Assembly: GCF_964204645.1 (NCBI RefSeq)
Contig: NC_134026.1
Span: 20,726,650 to 20,790,649, forward strand
Source: Tubulanus polymorphus
Lineage: Eukaryota; Nemertea; Palaeonemertea; Tubulaniformes; Tubulanidae
DNA length: 64,000 bases
Direction of reading: 5' to 3'
A program made the position numbers and the translations under genes. The notes below the pieces were generated by a model. The model was not told where the DNA came from, searched no databases, and worked only from the letters and a program-made list of their open reading frames with translations. Below are positions 37,773-51,100 of this stretch, in pieces; position 1 is the first letter of the stretch; the number at the start of each line of letters is the position of its first letter.

Positions 37773-38816
37773 GTGAACCACTATGATCGTAAGATAACTC
37801 AAAGTAACTATAATGATAGTAGAAAAATCTACCTACTTTTTCACCACCCAAAGATAAGTTACCGACAGATAAAATACAGCTCAGTATTTGCATTTGCTTA
37901 ATTTTATTGACATTAAATGCTCAGATTGAGATAAGTATATTTGAAATTACCCTCTTGTGTGTACTGGGCAGGGGCAGGGCTTTGTTTAATCAATAAACAG
38001 AGTCTAATAAAACTTTGTACATACCAGTCTGTCAGATTGGTGGACTGATCCCAAACTGTCAAAAAAGGATTCCTGAAACTAAACGCCGATTTCGTATTCT
38101 AGACAACTCAAGGGCAGTGATCTAAAATAAAAATGTGACGGTCCATCCAATCAATGAACAACATAGCTGCCCATATAACTGTTTTTTAAGGATTGATTTT
38201 TCAATAGGCTTAGATTTATTGAGTGAACATGATTACATACACATGTATCGATTATTTGGAAGTTGATCATCTTTTGATATCATTTTATGTTCTTTAAACT
38301 ATAATCAACGCTAGCAAAATAAAGCCTATAAAATAGTACGGTGGTACTAACAGTACTAACAGTATAGGCCTGTGTATGACTGGCACATGTTAATCTATAG
38401 GTATTGACGACTTAAATCGACATAAAGATAAAGATAACATTTTTACGGATGAATTATATGTTTATATATGGGTAACAGTCTCATATTTTGTAATTCTGCA
38501 CATATTGCATATATCACAGAAGCACATATTTATATTCAATAAGACTATGTCAAAAATATCTTAGTGAACCCTACACAGATGGAACAAGTTAACCCTGTGC
38601 CCCTGGATTAAATTCATATCAATCTAAAAATCTGCCCCTGTATCCTGGAAAGAAAGTGAACCAACATAATGATGGGTATTGACTGCATAAAGTATTAAAG
38701 TATTTCTTATGTACTGCACAACTGTCACTTGGTCTTATTTTAAATTTGCAAAGTGTACGTATAGAGTTTTGTTGAATATTCTCTCGTCCCATTCCAGACA
38801 CATATAAATAATGCTT
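37773..38816. other. Spacer between the two vWA genes
   Basis: About 1 kb between the copy A promoter and the copy B stop codon. AT-rich, with no recognisable exon, RNA gene or repeat family. Copy B's polyadenylation signal should lie here; a minus-strand AATAAA occurs near 38214, which is rather far from the stop. Confidence 0.5.
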
Positions 38817-41339
38817 TTAGGAACATCTCAATTCCTTGCAGGCGCAACGTCCAGGAATTGTGATCATTTTACAGTTGCTGGGCAAATCGGCCGCCTTAAC
38901 ATTCCACTTTTTACATCTAAAAGAAAAAACAGCCACACATACATTTTACAATAATATCGTTAATGAAATCAAACCTGCAAATATATTGTATCAATGTAAA
39001 AATGTATTTGAAAATTGATCAATTTTCACCTTTCCTGGCAGCTAATCCCATTACGCAATGCATCAATACATTTACAAGTCCACTTGCATCCGTCATGCCA
39101 AGAGGTGCCTTGCATCAATTCGTACACATACGAAGGTCGACTTTTACTCACATATTTACAACGCGCTAAAAAGTCCCAAACATACTACAATCAGTTTTAT
39201 TCACTATTGTCAAGTGGTTATTTTCCAAACTCAAATCTTGCCGCATTTCGTATCGAATAGAGCCAACGAAAGGCATGAATCACTTGTATATCATTTCAGG
39301 AGGGACTCTTCTTAACTCTTATCATTTCAAGTCGAACACAAATCCTAGAACCATTGCAATAGAATAGCAATTAGATTTTGATTGTCTAACTCACCATATG
39401 GTTCCAATAGATTACATGGTGGAGGAGTCTACTGTAGAATACATTCAGTAAATCATTTTATTTCCAAATCTAGTTTTTTTCCCATAACCCAACAAGGGTT
39501 CCCATTCAAGCGTGTGTATAGAAAATATTTTATCCAAAATATCTGACGATAGATTGATAGATTACCTTTATATTCAACTGGATTGTCTTTACTGTATTTC
39601 AAAACTGCAAAAGTAAATTGGTTATTTACACGTGCAAAAGATTAAAATGACTTATCTACAATAATTAGCGATCTAATGGTACTAGATGTCCCCAAACAAC
39701 CAGTACAACGACAGCTTCTCCAAACTCAGAGAAGTAGAAACTACTGTAAACTCAAAAAGGCAAATCATCAGTAGACAAAATATTCAAGCGGACATTAGTC
39801 GACCAGTAGACAATATTCCAAGCAGCAGGGTAAGCATTGGGCCGTATTAAGACCTCCAAAACTTTGTTAAAAGACGCAAACTAAAGTGGATTGTTCGCGT
39901 TACAAGCTCATCTGGATTGGCCAAGACTATCCTACAGGGACCAGTACGAGGTGGGAGACGGAGAGTAAAACAAAGAAAAAGATGGGAAGCTAATATCATG
40001 TAATGGACTGGCGAATTGGAACACCTTGATACGCATGACTGAAGACAGAGTGGAATGGAGGAAGTTAGTTTCAAGATTCCCTGTGGTGCCCCACTGGTCA
40101 ACAAGCCTCTGGGAAGGTGAACGTGGTGGTGAAGAATCTATACTATAAACTTTGAGTAAAGCGGAAACTCCAAGAAAATAAGAAAAAAACTTACTTTCAC
40201 AAGTCTTACGGGCTACTTTGCTGAGGATAGCGTCAAGAGAACTGTAATCAGAGACGTGAAATACAAATTCTAAACTCATTGCAATTTTTTCTAATTCTTC
40301 CTGATTCACTTGTGAACCGACTCCGACTGTGAAGAAAATCATGCCACTCTTTTTCGCAGCCTCTGCTTCTTCGTAAGTGAGGTGAGGACGGTTCGATTGT
40401 CCATCTGTTATAAGTATCAAAATACTCGGCGAACCAGGACGATAACCAATGGCAGATTTCCTAGCTAGTCTGATCGCTTTGTCTGTGGCTGTCGTACCCC
40501 CTCTTCCATATTCGAGGCCATCGACTGCCGCTAAAAGAGATTTCTTATCGAGGTGATCGGTCAGGCCGAATTCGATTTTCGGCATTCTACTGAAACGAAT
40601 TGCTCCGACGTGTACGTGATCTTTACCAATCTCCAAACTGGAAGCGTAATAGCGTAAGAATGATTTCACCTTCCAGAAATTACGGCTGCCCACACTACTG
40701 GAAGCATCAAGAATGAACATAATATCGGCTTTATCCCCGCAATCTGAAACTGAACAATTTGCGTTTCAAATGAATTGTATGGGCCTGCTTTTTGCTATGA
40801 ATATAATAGAATAACTAGGGGTCCAGGGATTATTGATTCTAGCAACTTCAAAATTCCCCTTGAAAATGTTTTAAAAATTGTTCAATTGATTTTGAAATTA
40901 ACTTCACGTCAACTCGGTGATATATACAGGAGCTATTCATCCGTGAACTAGTCCCTCTCTCAATTAGCTTACACGATTAGATCCAGTTATAGCTCCAGTT
41001 AGAAACTAGAAGTAAAACTAAAAACTTTCCACCTGGGTTCCGATTTTCAAAAGTGTCATTTGACACTACCAGGAAAAAACAATTTCTTACAATCTACCAG
41101 ACATGCAGTTTAATAGATGGTTCGGTTAAGTTAGATTCATAATTTCTGAGAAACACTAGAATCTCTCCCATCAATTTCAGCTGAAAAACATGACTCTATA
41201 CCCACCTGGCTAACCGCTGAAAACATTGAATCAAATACTCACTTTTTAACGACATTTCTTTTTTATCAAGAGGAGCCCCTCCTAAATAAGCAACCTCAAA
41301 GATTACTGCGAATACATAAATTAAAAGTCTTGGTAACAT
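38817..41339 (-). CDS. Secreted von Willebrand A domain protein with VWC-like tail, copy B
   Basis: Exons on the minus strand: 41339-41243, 40743-40195, 39604-39566, 39165-39030, 38916-38817. The sum is 921 nt, 306 residues. The N-terminus MLPRLLIYVFAVIFEVAYLG is a signal peptide. The vWA domain follows from ~37 with MIDAS DASSS at 45-49, GGTTATD and LITDGQSN. The tail (~229-306) has ten cysteines: RCKYVSKS, WHDGCKWTCKC, SCQERC, SNCKM and PGRCACKELRC. Exons 3, 4 and 5 are exactly as long as in copy A (39, 136, 100 nt), so this is a tandem duplication. Much of the vWA sequence differs, so it is not recent. A LINE fragment sits in intron 2. An open frame running past 40195 is intron read-through. 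Confidence 0.87.
39770..40140 (+). mobile_element. 3' fragment of a non-LTR retrotransposon (LINE)
   Basis: The plus strand, antisense to the host gene, encodes RRKLKWIVRVTSSSGLAK, GPVRGGRRRVKQRKRWEANI and, after a stop and frameshift, TEDRVEWRKLVSRFPVVPHW. This GRRRxRQRKRWEDNI...EDRxxWRxLV signature is the usual C-terminal end of a widespread LINE reverse transcriptase ORF. It carries at least one stop and one frame change, so it is dead. It lies in intron 2 of vWA copy B. Confidence 0.8.
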
Positions 41340-42085
41340 CTTAACTCCAATAACTTCAACCTCTGCTCAGTGATTTACGCAGAACGTTCGATTTCGATGT
41401 TTCAAACTTTAAATCTACATGTATATGAAAAACACTATTTCAAAGATTTTAAAAACCTCGCCAATCATAACATAGACATTTTATCAATTTTCATATTTTT
41501 GTGCGCAGTCAAACAGATAAGGTAAATGATCAACTTTATCTTAATGTTTTCATATATTTTTTAAGGTATATACGAATACGATGTATGATATTTTTCAAAA
41601 GCCTTTTCGAGAGCATTTTTAGTTATGTAAACATAATGTTTTGATAAGTGCATAAACCTATGATAGTACGTATGTTTTCTGAAATTTTCAGATTTTATCT
41701 AGGACCAACCACAATAGATTTTTTTGACATTTTTTGAAGCAAATCTAATCAATTTTGGAAAAACAGCTGTTTTATCCATAGAATTAGGCCAAAAAATCAT
41801 ACCTCGTTTCTCCTCATGGGCCGGGCACTTTTGTAAACTGCAATAAAATTTGTAATCAGTTAATTTCCATAGCGGCCAGGTCTGTTATGGTTAGCCTGAT
41901 CATGATTCTAAAAGGCAAGCAAGGTCAACTTTTAAGCTCAGCATGAATGAGAAACAAGGTATCCATTTTTTGCCTAAGTCAAAACTGCTTCCTTTTTTCA
42001 CCGAACACTTGAGACATGAATTCGATAAGCCGATCCTATTGAAATAACAAACCAGACATCAAAACTATTTTTTCTAAAAAATCGT
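41340..42085. other. Spacer upstream of vWA copy B, downstream of WDR6
   Basis: Holds the copy B promoter and the WDR6 3' end. AT-rich, with no named repeat or exon. Both genes are on the minus strand, so WDR6 transcription ends about 0.75 kb before copy B starts. Confidence 0.5.
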
Positions 42086-42091
42086 TTTATT
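42086..42091 (-). terminator. WDR6 polyadenylation signal candidate
   Basis: TTTATT on the plus strand reads AATAAA on the minus strand, 31 nt after the WDR6 stop codon. This implies a very short 3' untranslated region. Confidence 0.55.
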
Positions 42092-42121
42092 TGCGAAGTT
42101 AATCCATCATATCGTATTATG

Positions 42122-45100
42122 TCAGGACTGATTCGGCAAAAGTATTTCTATGATTTGTAAACCGACGCCACTCAGCGCAACATTGATTACGCTATCGTTT
42201 TTCCTCCATACATCCATAGCAGAGATATCAGCTACATCCACAAATCTACAGCACACAAACTTAGGCTGTAAATGTAATTGATGTATACATTATTTGAGAA
42301 CTGTTGAACTGAAATGAATTCTGTTTTGACACCATGACATGCAGGGTCAGTTAACAACCATTGGTTAAGTTCAACTAGACGTTCATTTTCAATGCTTTTT
42401 TCGACTAATATACTTCTTTGTTTTCATTGTTCAGTATTATCTTTATTGTAGTGCATGCAAGGGGGCAATGTTTCGTTTTTTTTTTCCTGGCTTCACATCT
42501 TTGCTTACTGATACTTAGATATTTGAATCCGAGTACAAATATACGTTATCCATATCTCATTTTATTTTTAACTGTTGAGTCAGATTTTTTTGCAGAAACT
42601 GTGGAACCAGTCCTGGTTGCTGTTATTATTAAGCTTATGGAAGCCACACGAATTATCGTATAGTTGAATGCGGGGACTGCATTCCACTGCCATTCATCAT
42701 TCTATGATATCGGAGTAAGAAGCTATAGCTTTACGAAGGGAATATCTTTGCAACCTTCAAGTTTTTGGGACATGATGAATAAACACCCATGTAGTTAATA
42801 CATACTTTTTCTAGATGGTGTCCAGGCATTTTCCAAATGATCAGTCGTTGGTCGATCGACGTTGTGATGATGTAATCATCGATTATTTTCAAACCTGCAA
42901 TAAGTTAAAAGAACCTTTAGAGAGTCTTATGTTATGAGCACATAGTGAAACCCCGTTTGTGGGCAAAAGTGAAATTCTCGTAATAAACGGGTTTCATATT
43001 ATCCAAATCTTGATTGATATGAATATCTAAGCTACAACATGCTGGAAATCATCGTAATGAACGGGTTTTGTCTATAACAGAACCGTATTAACGAGGTTCA
43101 ACTGCATAATCAAAGGAAACCCTGAATTCTTGCTCAGATTTTCATTAGATTGATGTGGGGTCTTTTTGATGGTTGTTTAGCTTACATACCTGTTATTTGC
43201 GCAGCATGGGCTGAAGGTTCAATTGTTTGCCAATCAGTCCTGATTGACAGCAATGCCTTGGAGGTACCGGTACTAACAGTTAAATGTGTTACAACCAATG
43301 CATTGTCATCCCCTCCAGACACCAAAATCATCTCGCTCTCTGAAACAATGCTAAGATTTTCAACTATGCAAGGAAGAATGTACATTACTTAAGGCCAGAT
43401 GTTGATACATTTCATTTACAAAGTAAGTACAGTAGATTCCTCTATACTTGGTACCAATGAACTCAGAAAACCACTCTTTACTCAGTAAATTTTACTAATA
43501 TGTGTTTGGAAAATCCTTCTATTTCTGATTCTCAACTCAGCATCCAGTCTAGTCAGTGAAATATTTATAGTTCCAGTGCTACCAAGTAAGGCTGACTTAA
43601 CTGTATTTGTTACTCAAACGACTCAGGCTCCCGTTTCGAGAAGCAAGATTTTGATCAAATTTCATTGAAAACATGATGTTAGAACAATATACAGTAAAAT
43701 GCTCAAATATCTGTTTCATTTACCTGATAATTGTTTAATATCGAGTGAATTAACGCCGGATTGATGCGTTTTTACCGATCCGACGAAACATCGATTATCT
43801 AAATCATGAATTTGCGGTTGCTGATCCTGACGATATATCGGTGTCGGTGTCAGTTGATTGTTGTCGCCCGCTCTGATGACGATTCTATCTAAATTATCAC
43901 TAGCGGAAGACGAATGCCAATCGTTTCCAATATTGTCCATAATTGACATCACGTTCCAGAAAGCCACTCGTCCGTCCGTCGCCGCAGATACCAACAGCGC
44001 GTATTGTTGATCGGCGATTTTGACCGTGTAGTGCATCATACACAACACGCAATGTTCGTGGAATGGAGATACGCCGATTTGAACGAGCTTTTTAGCGATT
44101 TCGTTGAATACAAATATCCTACAAAATATAAAATAGTTCATCTTGACACAAACGTAAACAGCATATATATGAGACCGATATGATGGAAACAAAGATGAAC
44201 ACAAAGGCCATTACGGCCCGAGTCCCTCACATCGCTAACCATTCATTTCATTCATTTCAAGCAATTAGGGCCACGGAAATCAGGTTTGATGTCAACCGAA
44301 ACATCAGCCGTTTATCATGTCCACGTGTTATCTTACCTTTATTCGGTACTGACCCTGGCTACTAAACAACACTTTTAAACCGCTATGACTATCAACAGCA
44401 AACACTGGAGGTTTCACAGTAAGCTTATCAAAGCACATGCCTTATTGAGGTGCAAGACAGGCCTGGGGCTAGTTGCACAGTCGTGGCTTAGGTCCAAAAG
44501 TGGTCTTAAATCTTAAGACCGGTCTTAAGTTGTTAGATTGGCTATAGGACTAAGTTGGTCTTAGACTAGTCTTAAGTCTAAGCCATGAATGTGCAACTGA
44601 CCCAGGTGTTGGATTTTTGATGCGAGGGCATCAGGCCGTCATGGACAAGTGAAAGCAATGCGCCATTTCTATTGGGCATCATATAACCTTATCTACATAG
44701 AACATAACTTACCTGACTAGCCCATCAGAACAGGCTGCTCCGACAAGATATTCACTACGCGGACGGTCCGCGTTTATTTCCGCCGCTGAAAGTATTGTCA
44801 TAGCGACGTAACGAGTTTCGGGACTAGAATCATATTCATTCGTTTTCCATGGTTTACGTCTTTTCAACCCCTTATAGCACAGCATATGTGACGTGAGATG
44901 TTGACAAACAAACCGCGGCCGTCCGTTGTCGCCGCGAGAATCGTCGTTATCGAATCGAAGTCGCCAGCATTTCATCTGAGCGCGACCGCCTCCGGTAAAT
45001 ATCAACACCGCGTTTGAGTCTTCGACGAGCTTCGATCGCAGTATCGAAATAGCCTTTACGCTAGATATATGGCCTTGGAGTCCGGATATTACTGACAGAG

Positions 45101-48100
45101 CTTCGTTTGAAGCAGACGATATCGATATCAGGTTAACGCTCGTTCCTTCACCGGATGTGACGAATATGTCGGTACTATCGTTTAAACTGTGTATGAACTT
45201 GATGTTCGTCAGTTCCCGGCCGTGTAACGCAGGCTGAAATTAGAAAACTGTATTAACGATGAACATAGCGTTATGTTGGTCTCAATGTTAAATATGATAG
45301 ATATAAAAGCAAGCACAAGTCTATTTGCAACGTTATTGGTTGCAACTTGTCACAAGAACAGCGTAAGTCAGTTGCGACTGGGAGAGAAGGCCGCATCGCT
45401 TCACAGATGTGTGACTGGCGCCACTGGTAGTCGAAAGAATTTGTAGGTAGATGGGTATTTTCAAGGCCACCAGCTCCCGCTTTAACATTGGGATACAAAA
45501 ACAATACATGATATAAAGCTTTAATCGACTGAAGACCCATCATTAATACGGGTTATAGGCCTAATGTTCGTTACCGGAAGTAGGTGACCGTTTTCGCGTC
45601 AACCAACTACATTTCAATGAAAATCTGTCGGTTCAAGTTTCGAGTCAGCATTTTTTCAAAAACTATACACGCACTCACCTTTTCCAAGATTTCCCAATTT
45701 TTTGAGAAAATGCTTACTGGAAACTTGAACCGACGGATTTTCATTGAAATGTACCGGTAGTTGGCTGACGCGAAAACTGATACCTACTTCCGGTAACGAA
45801 CGTTAGGCCTATAACCCGTATTGATGAGCCACTTGATTTATCGAATCGATAATAGATTGAATTACCGAGTGATTGATTAAGTACCTGAGATTGAGAAATG
45901 AATTTGGTTTAGATTGATTGATTATGTATTTGATTGCAAAATACTTGATAGGGAAATAAATTGATCAGCTAATTGAATGAGTAAGTATTTGATTGATGGA
46001 GAGAGTAAATTGATTGATCCAATTATCAATTGATGGATTATGATTCATTCACGCTCAGTGGTGATTTGTCTCGTACATACCACAATGACTTTGTGAGTTC
46101 TATCAATTTTCTGTTGCGAGTAAACGACCTCTCCTGTTTTTACATAAACAAATATGCCTCGATCTTCAGCCAAATGAAAATCCCACGTTCGGTGTCCACC
46201 ACCGCAGTTGATTTCGACCAATCGTTGATTGCTGTTCAAACTCCATACAACAAAATTTGACTGTAACACAATAATATTTGATTAAAACACAATACTGATT
46301 TTAGATGCAACAAGCCATAGGCAACAACGGTTTACAAGCTCAGGCATGAACTCTGAAATTATCATGCATCAGTTCCCATTGCATTTTGGACATGTTGTAT
46401 CTAGGGGCAATAGCTAAATCTTATCAAGACAATTATTTGAATTTTGACTTGTTAAGTACTGGTAGATGAAAGACAGACAAACACACAGACAGACAGTATG
46501 AAACTAAGGGTTTCTTGCAAGCCAGAGAATCAAAAATTTTAGAATGGAAGTTAAGGTCATAGGCATCATTGCATAAATGCCGTGCAAGCTAAAATGCTAT
46601 TGTGTTATCTATGTGTGGAATTAGATCACATACCGTATGAAAGCCTAAGATGATAGAATCATCGCTTGTAAATAGTATTTTGTCAATCCAATCGAATCCT
46701 TTATGAACCTGAAAATTCACGAAGAGAAATGTCTTGAAGGTACACAATGGGTAGGTGGATGAGAAAAGATATCTATGCCCGAACACAAACCTTGTTCGAA
46801 CTGAGGAGATTCAATTTTTGCTCGATGATTTCATACTTTCTGTAACAACCATCTCGACCGGTGCTGTATACGTAACCTTCGTGGTAACATAAACTGGTGA
46901 CACCAGCTTTACCGTGTAGGCGATGAAAACTTTGAATCGGATCCTTGAACAAAAGGAGAGTTCATCAACATGAGACGTGACAGGCATTTTACATTATTGT
47001 ACTGCTGAACATATGAATTGATGAAATTCCCTATAGATTTGCATTATACCCCATATATCTCCCGGACACAATGGAATTTCATATAAGGTATGATTGATCT
47101 GACTGAATAATGATATTTGATTCTAAGGTAGCGGTAAAAATTCTTGATTTTTTTTTTGTACCTGGAACTCAAATTTGCAATGGATAAATTGATCATCGAA
47201 TACTATGATTTTTGAGCAAGTTACCCTTCAACCAATGTTCACCTTATTATTAGTAGAATCGGACAATTGGTAGACGTGTATTGTACCGTTTCTATCACCA
47301 CAAATCAGCAGATCACAGTCTGGTAACAATGTGCTAGCTGAAACCCAGGGCTGTTTCGCATGGGGTAGTTTGAAATCAGCTATCTGCACGGTCTCTAGAG
47401 AATTACCATCTGTGTTTAAAACAACAGAAATTACAACCTGTAAGTAGTACATTAACAAGAGTAAGTCAGATATACTTTTCCATGTTGATGAATGTAAAAT
47501 AAACTGAAAATGTATGATTCATGAAAAAAATGTGGCAGAATGTCCCAGATGCAACAAAAAATAGGATGATTAGATCTTATTCACCAAATGTCCATAAGGA
47601 CCAGTAAGTAACATGTTTTCAGCATCACACCAACACAGTCCAAAGGTCTTTCCGTTGAATACATTTTCTTCTTGCATGCAAAGCTTTCCTTCGGGATCTG
47701 CAAATGAATAGAAAAACTTAATAAACATTTTACACGTGATCGATCATTAAAATCGTTCAAGCAATAAGCAGACCTTTGAAAATGAATTTGATTTGTCCAG
47801 TTAGGTTTGCGATGACGATGTACTGCTCAGTTGGTGATTTCGAAAGTATACTGTACGATCGGTAAGCTCCATCAGTAAACAGCAATTCAGACGCATTATA
47901 ATCTGCTATTTGAGAACTGCTGTCACTTCGGTAAAGACATCCGTTGTTAGTCATCACCAACAGCGTGTCGTCATCCCAGAAACAAACACTTCTCGGAAAA
48001 TCATCAACCTACGTGTACATCAAAATAAAATTGAAATGGTGAATAGATTACATACATCTATCACGTACCCAGCATGTTACAATAACATGTGTAAACATCT

Positions 48101-51100
48101 GATCTACTGCAGAGTCCCTACAGATCAGTCATTCCTGGGTACAAGGAATTTTCCAGGAAAAAATTTCAAATTTCGCAGAAGATTTCTGCATCACTTTCAT
48201 ATCCCTATTACTTTAACCCTTTTACAAGTATTTTCCATTTCAAAGGAGTTTTTAAGATAACATAAATTTGAAAGGACCCTGTTTTTTGTATCGAACTGGT
48301 TTCCATTACCAACTAAATTTCCAAAGAATGCAAAAGAAGTTATTTTCCTGTCTTAATACCTGTTTTTCATTGATTGTAGGAATATAATTGATGACCGATG
48401 AATGATGTTCTATATTCAGCGGCGATGAGTTGCATAAATTCCACAGTCGAAGACTACTATCGCCTCCACCGGTTGCCTAGAAATAAAAAATCCCTAAATT
48501 ACTAATATACAGTACCACACTTGACGGTTAAATCAACTCTATTTTGTTAAACTCTTGGATAATGAAGTAATTTCGACTATATGGGAATTAATAGGTCCTA
48601 ATAAATATTCACAAAGCAGTAAAAAAGCACATTCTTCATATTTCATAAATATCATATTCCATTTTCATAGATGTGATTTACTTACAATGTAATTCTCATC
48701 TTCGCTTACGGCTAGACTCCATATGCTTTTACCTTGATGACCTTTGAATTTGCGCAATACATTGCCAGCATAGTCCCAAACACAGCAAGTTGCATCCTGA
48801 GAACAATGAAATAGAAATTATGAGTAAATAACAAGAAAAAGCCTCTATATAGAGGACCTCATATTACTTTGATCACTAATCTGCATGAGATCCAATGGAT
48901 GCTAGTGACTATACATACTACTAAAATCACACAGAATTAATCTAGATTTTGATCTGAACGGTACATACTGTCACCTATATGTGAATGTGCTGGTAAATTA
49001 TGATTCTCAATCCAGAGTTTTCATGGACCAGATCTAATTTTGTTAAAAATGATCCCAATCATACGGAAGCGATAAAGGGCCTCGAGTTGTCATGTTCAAA
49101 CTCGACAACTCGCAATATTTATGTCGATATATCGCGTCAAGTCGACATGGATATGTCGACATATCATGACATTTTCACGACAAATTTCGCTTTTTTGCCC
49201 ATTTTTCACAGGACAAGCCGTCATTTGAAGACATGTCTAAATGTAAGATGAGGACACCAGTGATATGACGACTGAGTTTCAAGTCGTCATGAATATGTCG
49301 ACTTGTCTCGAGGAAAGTGGTCGAGAAAACGAAATATGTCGTCAAAACGTCACGATTTATTGACATATTCGTGTCAACTAAAAGCGATATATCGCGGTAT
49401 GTCGACATTAATATGGCGACTTGTCAAGTTGGAACACGATATCTCAAGGCCCTTTATTGCTTCCATACAATCAAAATAGTCTCCCTCAGTATATTAATAC
49501 ATATCCAGGATGCGTTTTAAAATCTTGAATCGCCACAACCGGTATCAAAATTAAGCAAAAATGAAATACAAACCTCTCCGATGCTAACAAAACATAATGC
49601 CAGAAGTTTCACATCCCAAACCCGCGCTGTGTGACCAAACAATGTATGCAGTAACGTAAACTGTGATTGCTCCCAACTTTCACCTTGCAGCTGCCACAAA
49701 CAAATACCTCTATCGTCGGATACTGAGGCCAGTAAGTTTTTTTCTTCATGATAACAAATCGAAAATATCACTCCCTGAATATGAAGTTCATGTACGAGTC
49801 ATTATGATTATGATTTCTCTTAACATACTGTGACTTACTCGAAACATAGCCACAAACCAGGCCCGACAGTTCAGAATTGAGAGAAATTATTAAGTTCAAT
49901 GATTAAAAATTGCTGATATCAACTGCAACTCACAACTGTGGAACTAGGACCAGACAGAAGTCCATCCGGTGGAAAAAGAGAATAAGTTTTACTGTCTACT
50001 GAAAGGCATATGGCAGTGAAGGTCTGCAGTGCAACCTCTGCCAAAACCAAAGTACTATACTTTATTTTACACAACTTAAAGCTCTTTAAAGCTTTAATCA
50101 AAATCTTACTTTATGGCTAGTCAGTCTTGCAAATGGTTTCACTTCACCATCGCCCTCGGTTTTTGGTTTCCACAGTACAATCTGATTGAACACTGTCCCG
50201 GCAGCTAGAACAAGATTTGCCCATTCATCACCTATGAACTTTGCACAATATCTACATGCATTTGAAGAATTAAGGTCTATCAACAATTCATAAGTGATTA
50301 TAATAAGAATCAATCATTTCGAATACCAGCACTCATCATTTTGGTTCGAACACTTCTACAAGTGGAAATGAATGCATACCTTGTTTCAACTATGAAGATA
50401 TAAAATTCATTCATTTTAATTCAGCGGGGGTAGTTGATATTTGATGAACAAATGCTCATCGCAGCAAATATTAAAGTCTACATAGGCCTAGTCAAACTTT
50501 CCATCATTAGATCAAATCTCCAGACATTTTTACTATAACAATTTTCATTCCCAAAGAATGAATTCCTTTTGGTTCCGAATAATTTGCATTAGTGCACTTC
50601 GAAGGTTCTCTTAATATACATATCATCTTTTACAACATGGAATCAATTCTTCACAAAACTCAAGGATACAAAATACAAGTTTCTTCACATTGCACTTCGG
50701 CATTAATCACACCTGTGTTCCAGCACCAGAGCAAAACTCTGTTATGACTCAAAGCGACCGCAATTTCTTCATCTCCCTTAAAAGCAATAAGAATTTGAAA
50801 GGTTTTAGCTAACATTCAAGCTTTGGCCACTCATTGCATTATAAGTATGGTAGGTTCTCAGTTTCATTTTCCCAATTAAGGAGTGAGGGCAAATAGGAAC
50901 CATCAATCAAGATACTCGTTGCCGCCAAGGATACCATGAATTTCTTTGCCTATACCGTTCAAAGGATGATCCCTTGTAGCCTTTTAAGAAATATTCTAAA
51001 GGTACACTTACTTTGAGCCAGCAAACATCATGTATCCAGTCGGAAAATGATTTCAGCGCACATAATGGAATTATCCCAACGCCACTCAAACGTACAATAC

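Noticed and set aside
39847-40194. C-terminal extension of the open frame of vWA copy B
   Set aside because: The donor GTAAG after 40195 fits the phase and exon order of copy A. The extension reads backwards through a LINE fragment.
42664-42805. Reading WDR6 exon 18 through to a stop inside the intron
   Set aside because: A GTATGT donor at 42805 and a phase-0 acceptor at 42266 give FVDVADISAMDVW, which matches the conserved WDR6 C-terminus; the read-through does not.
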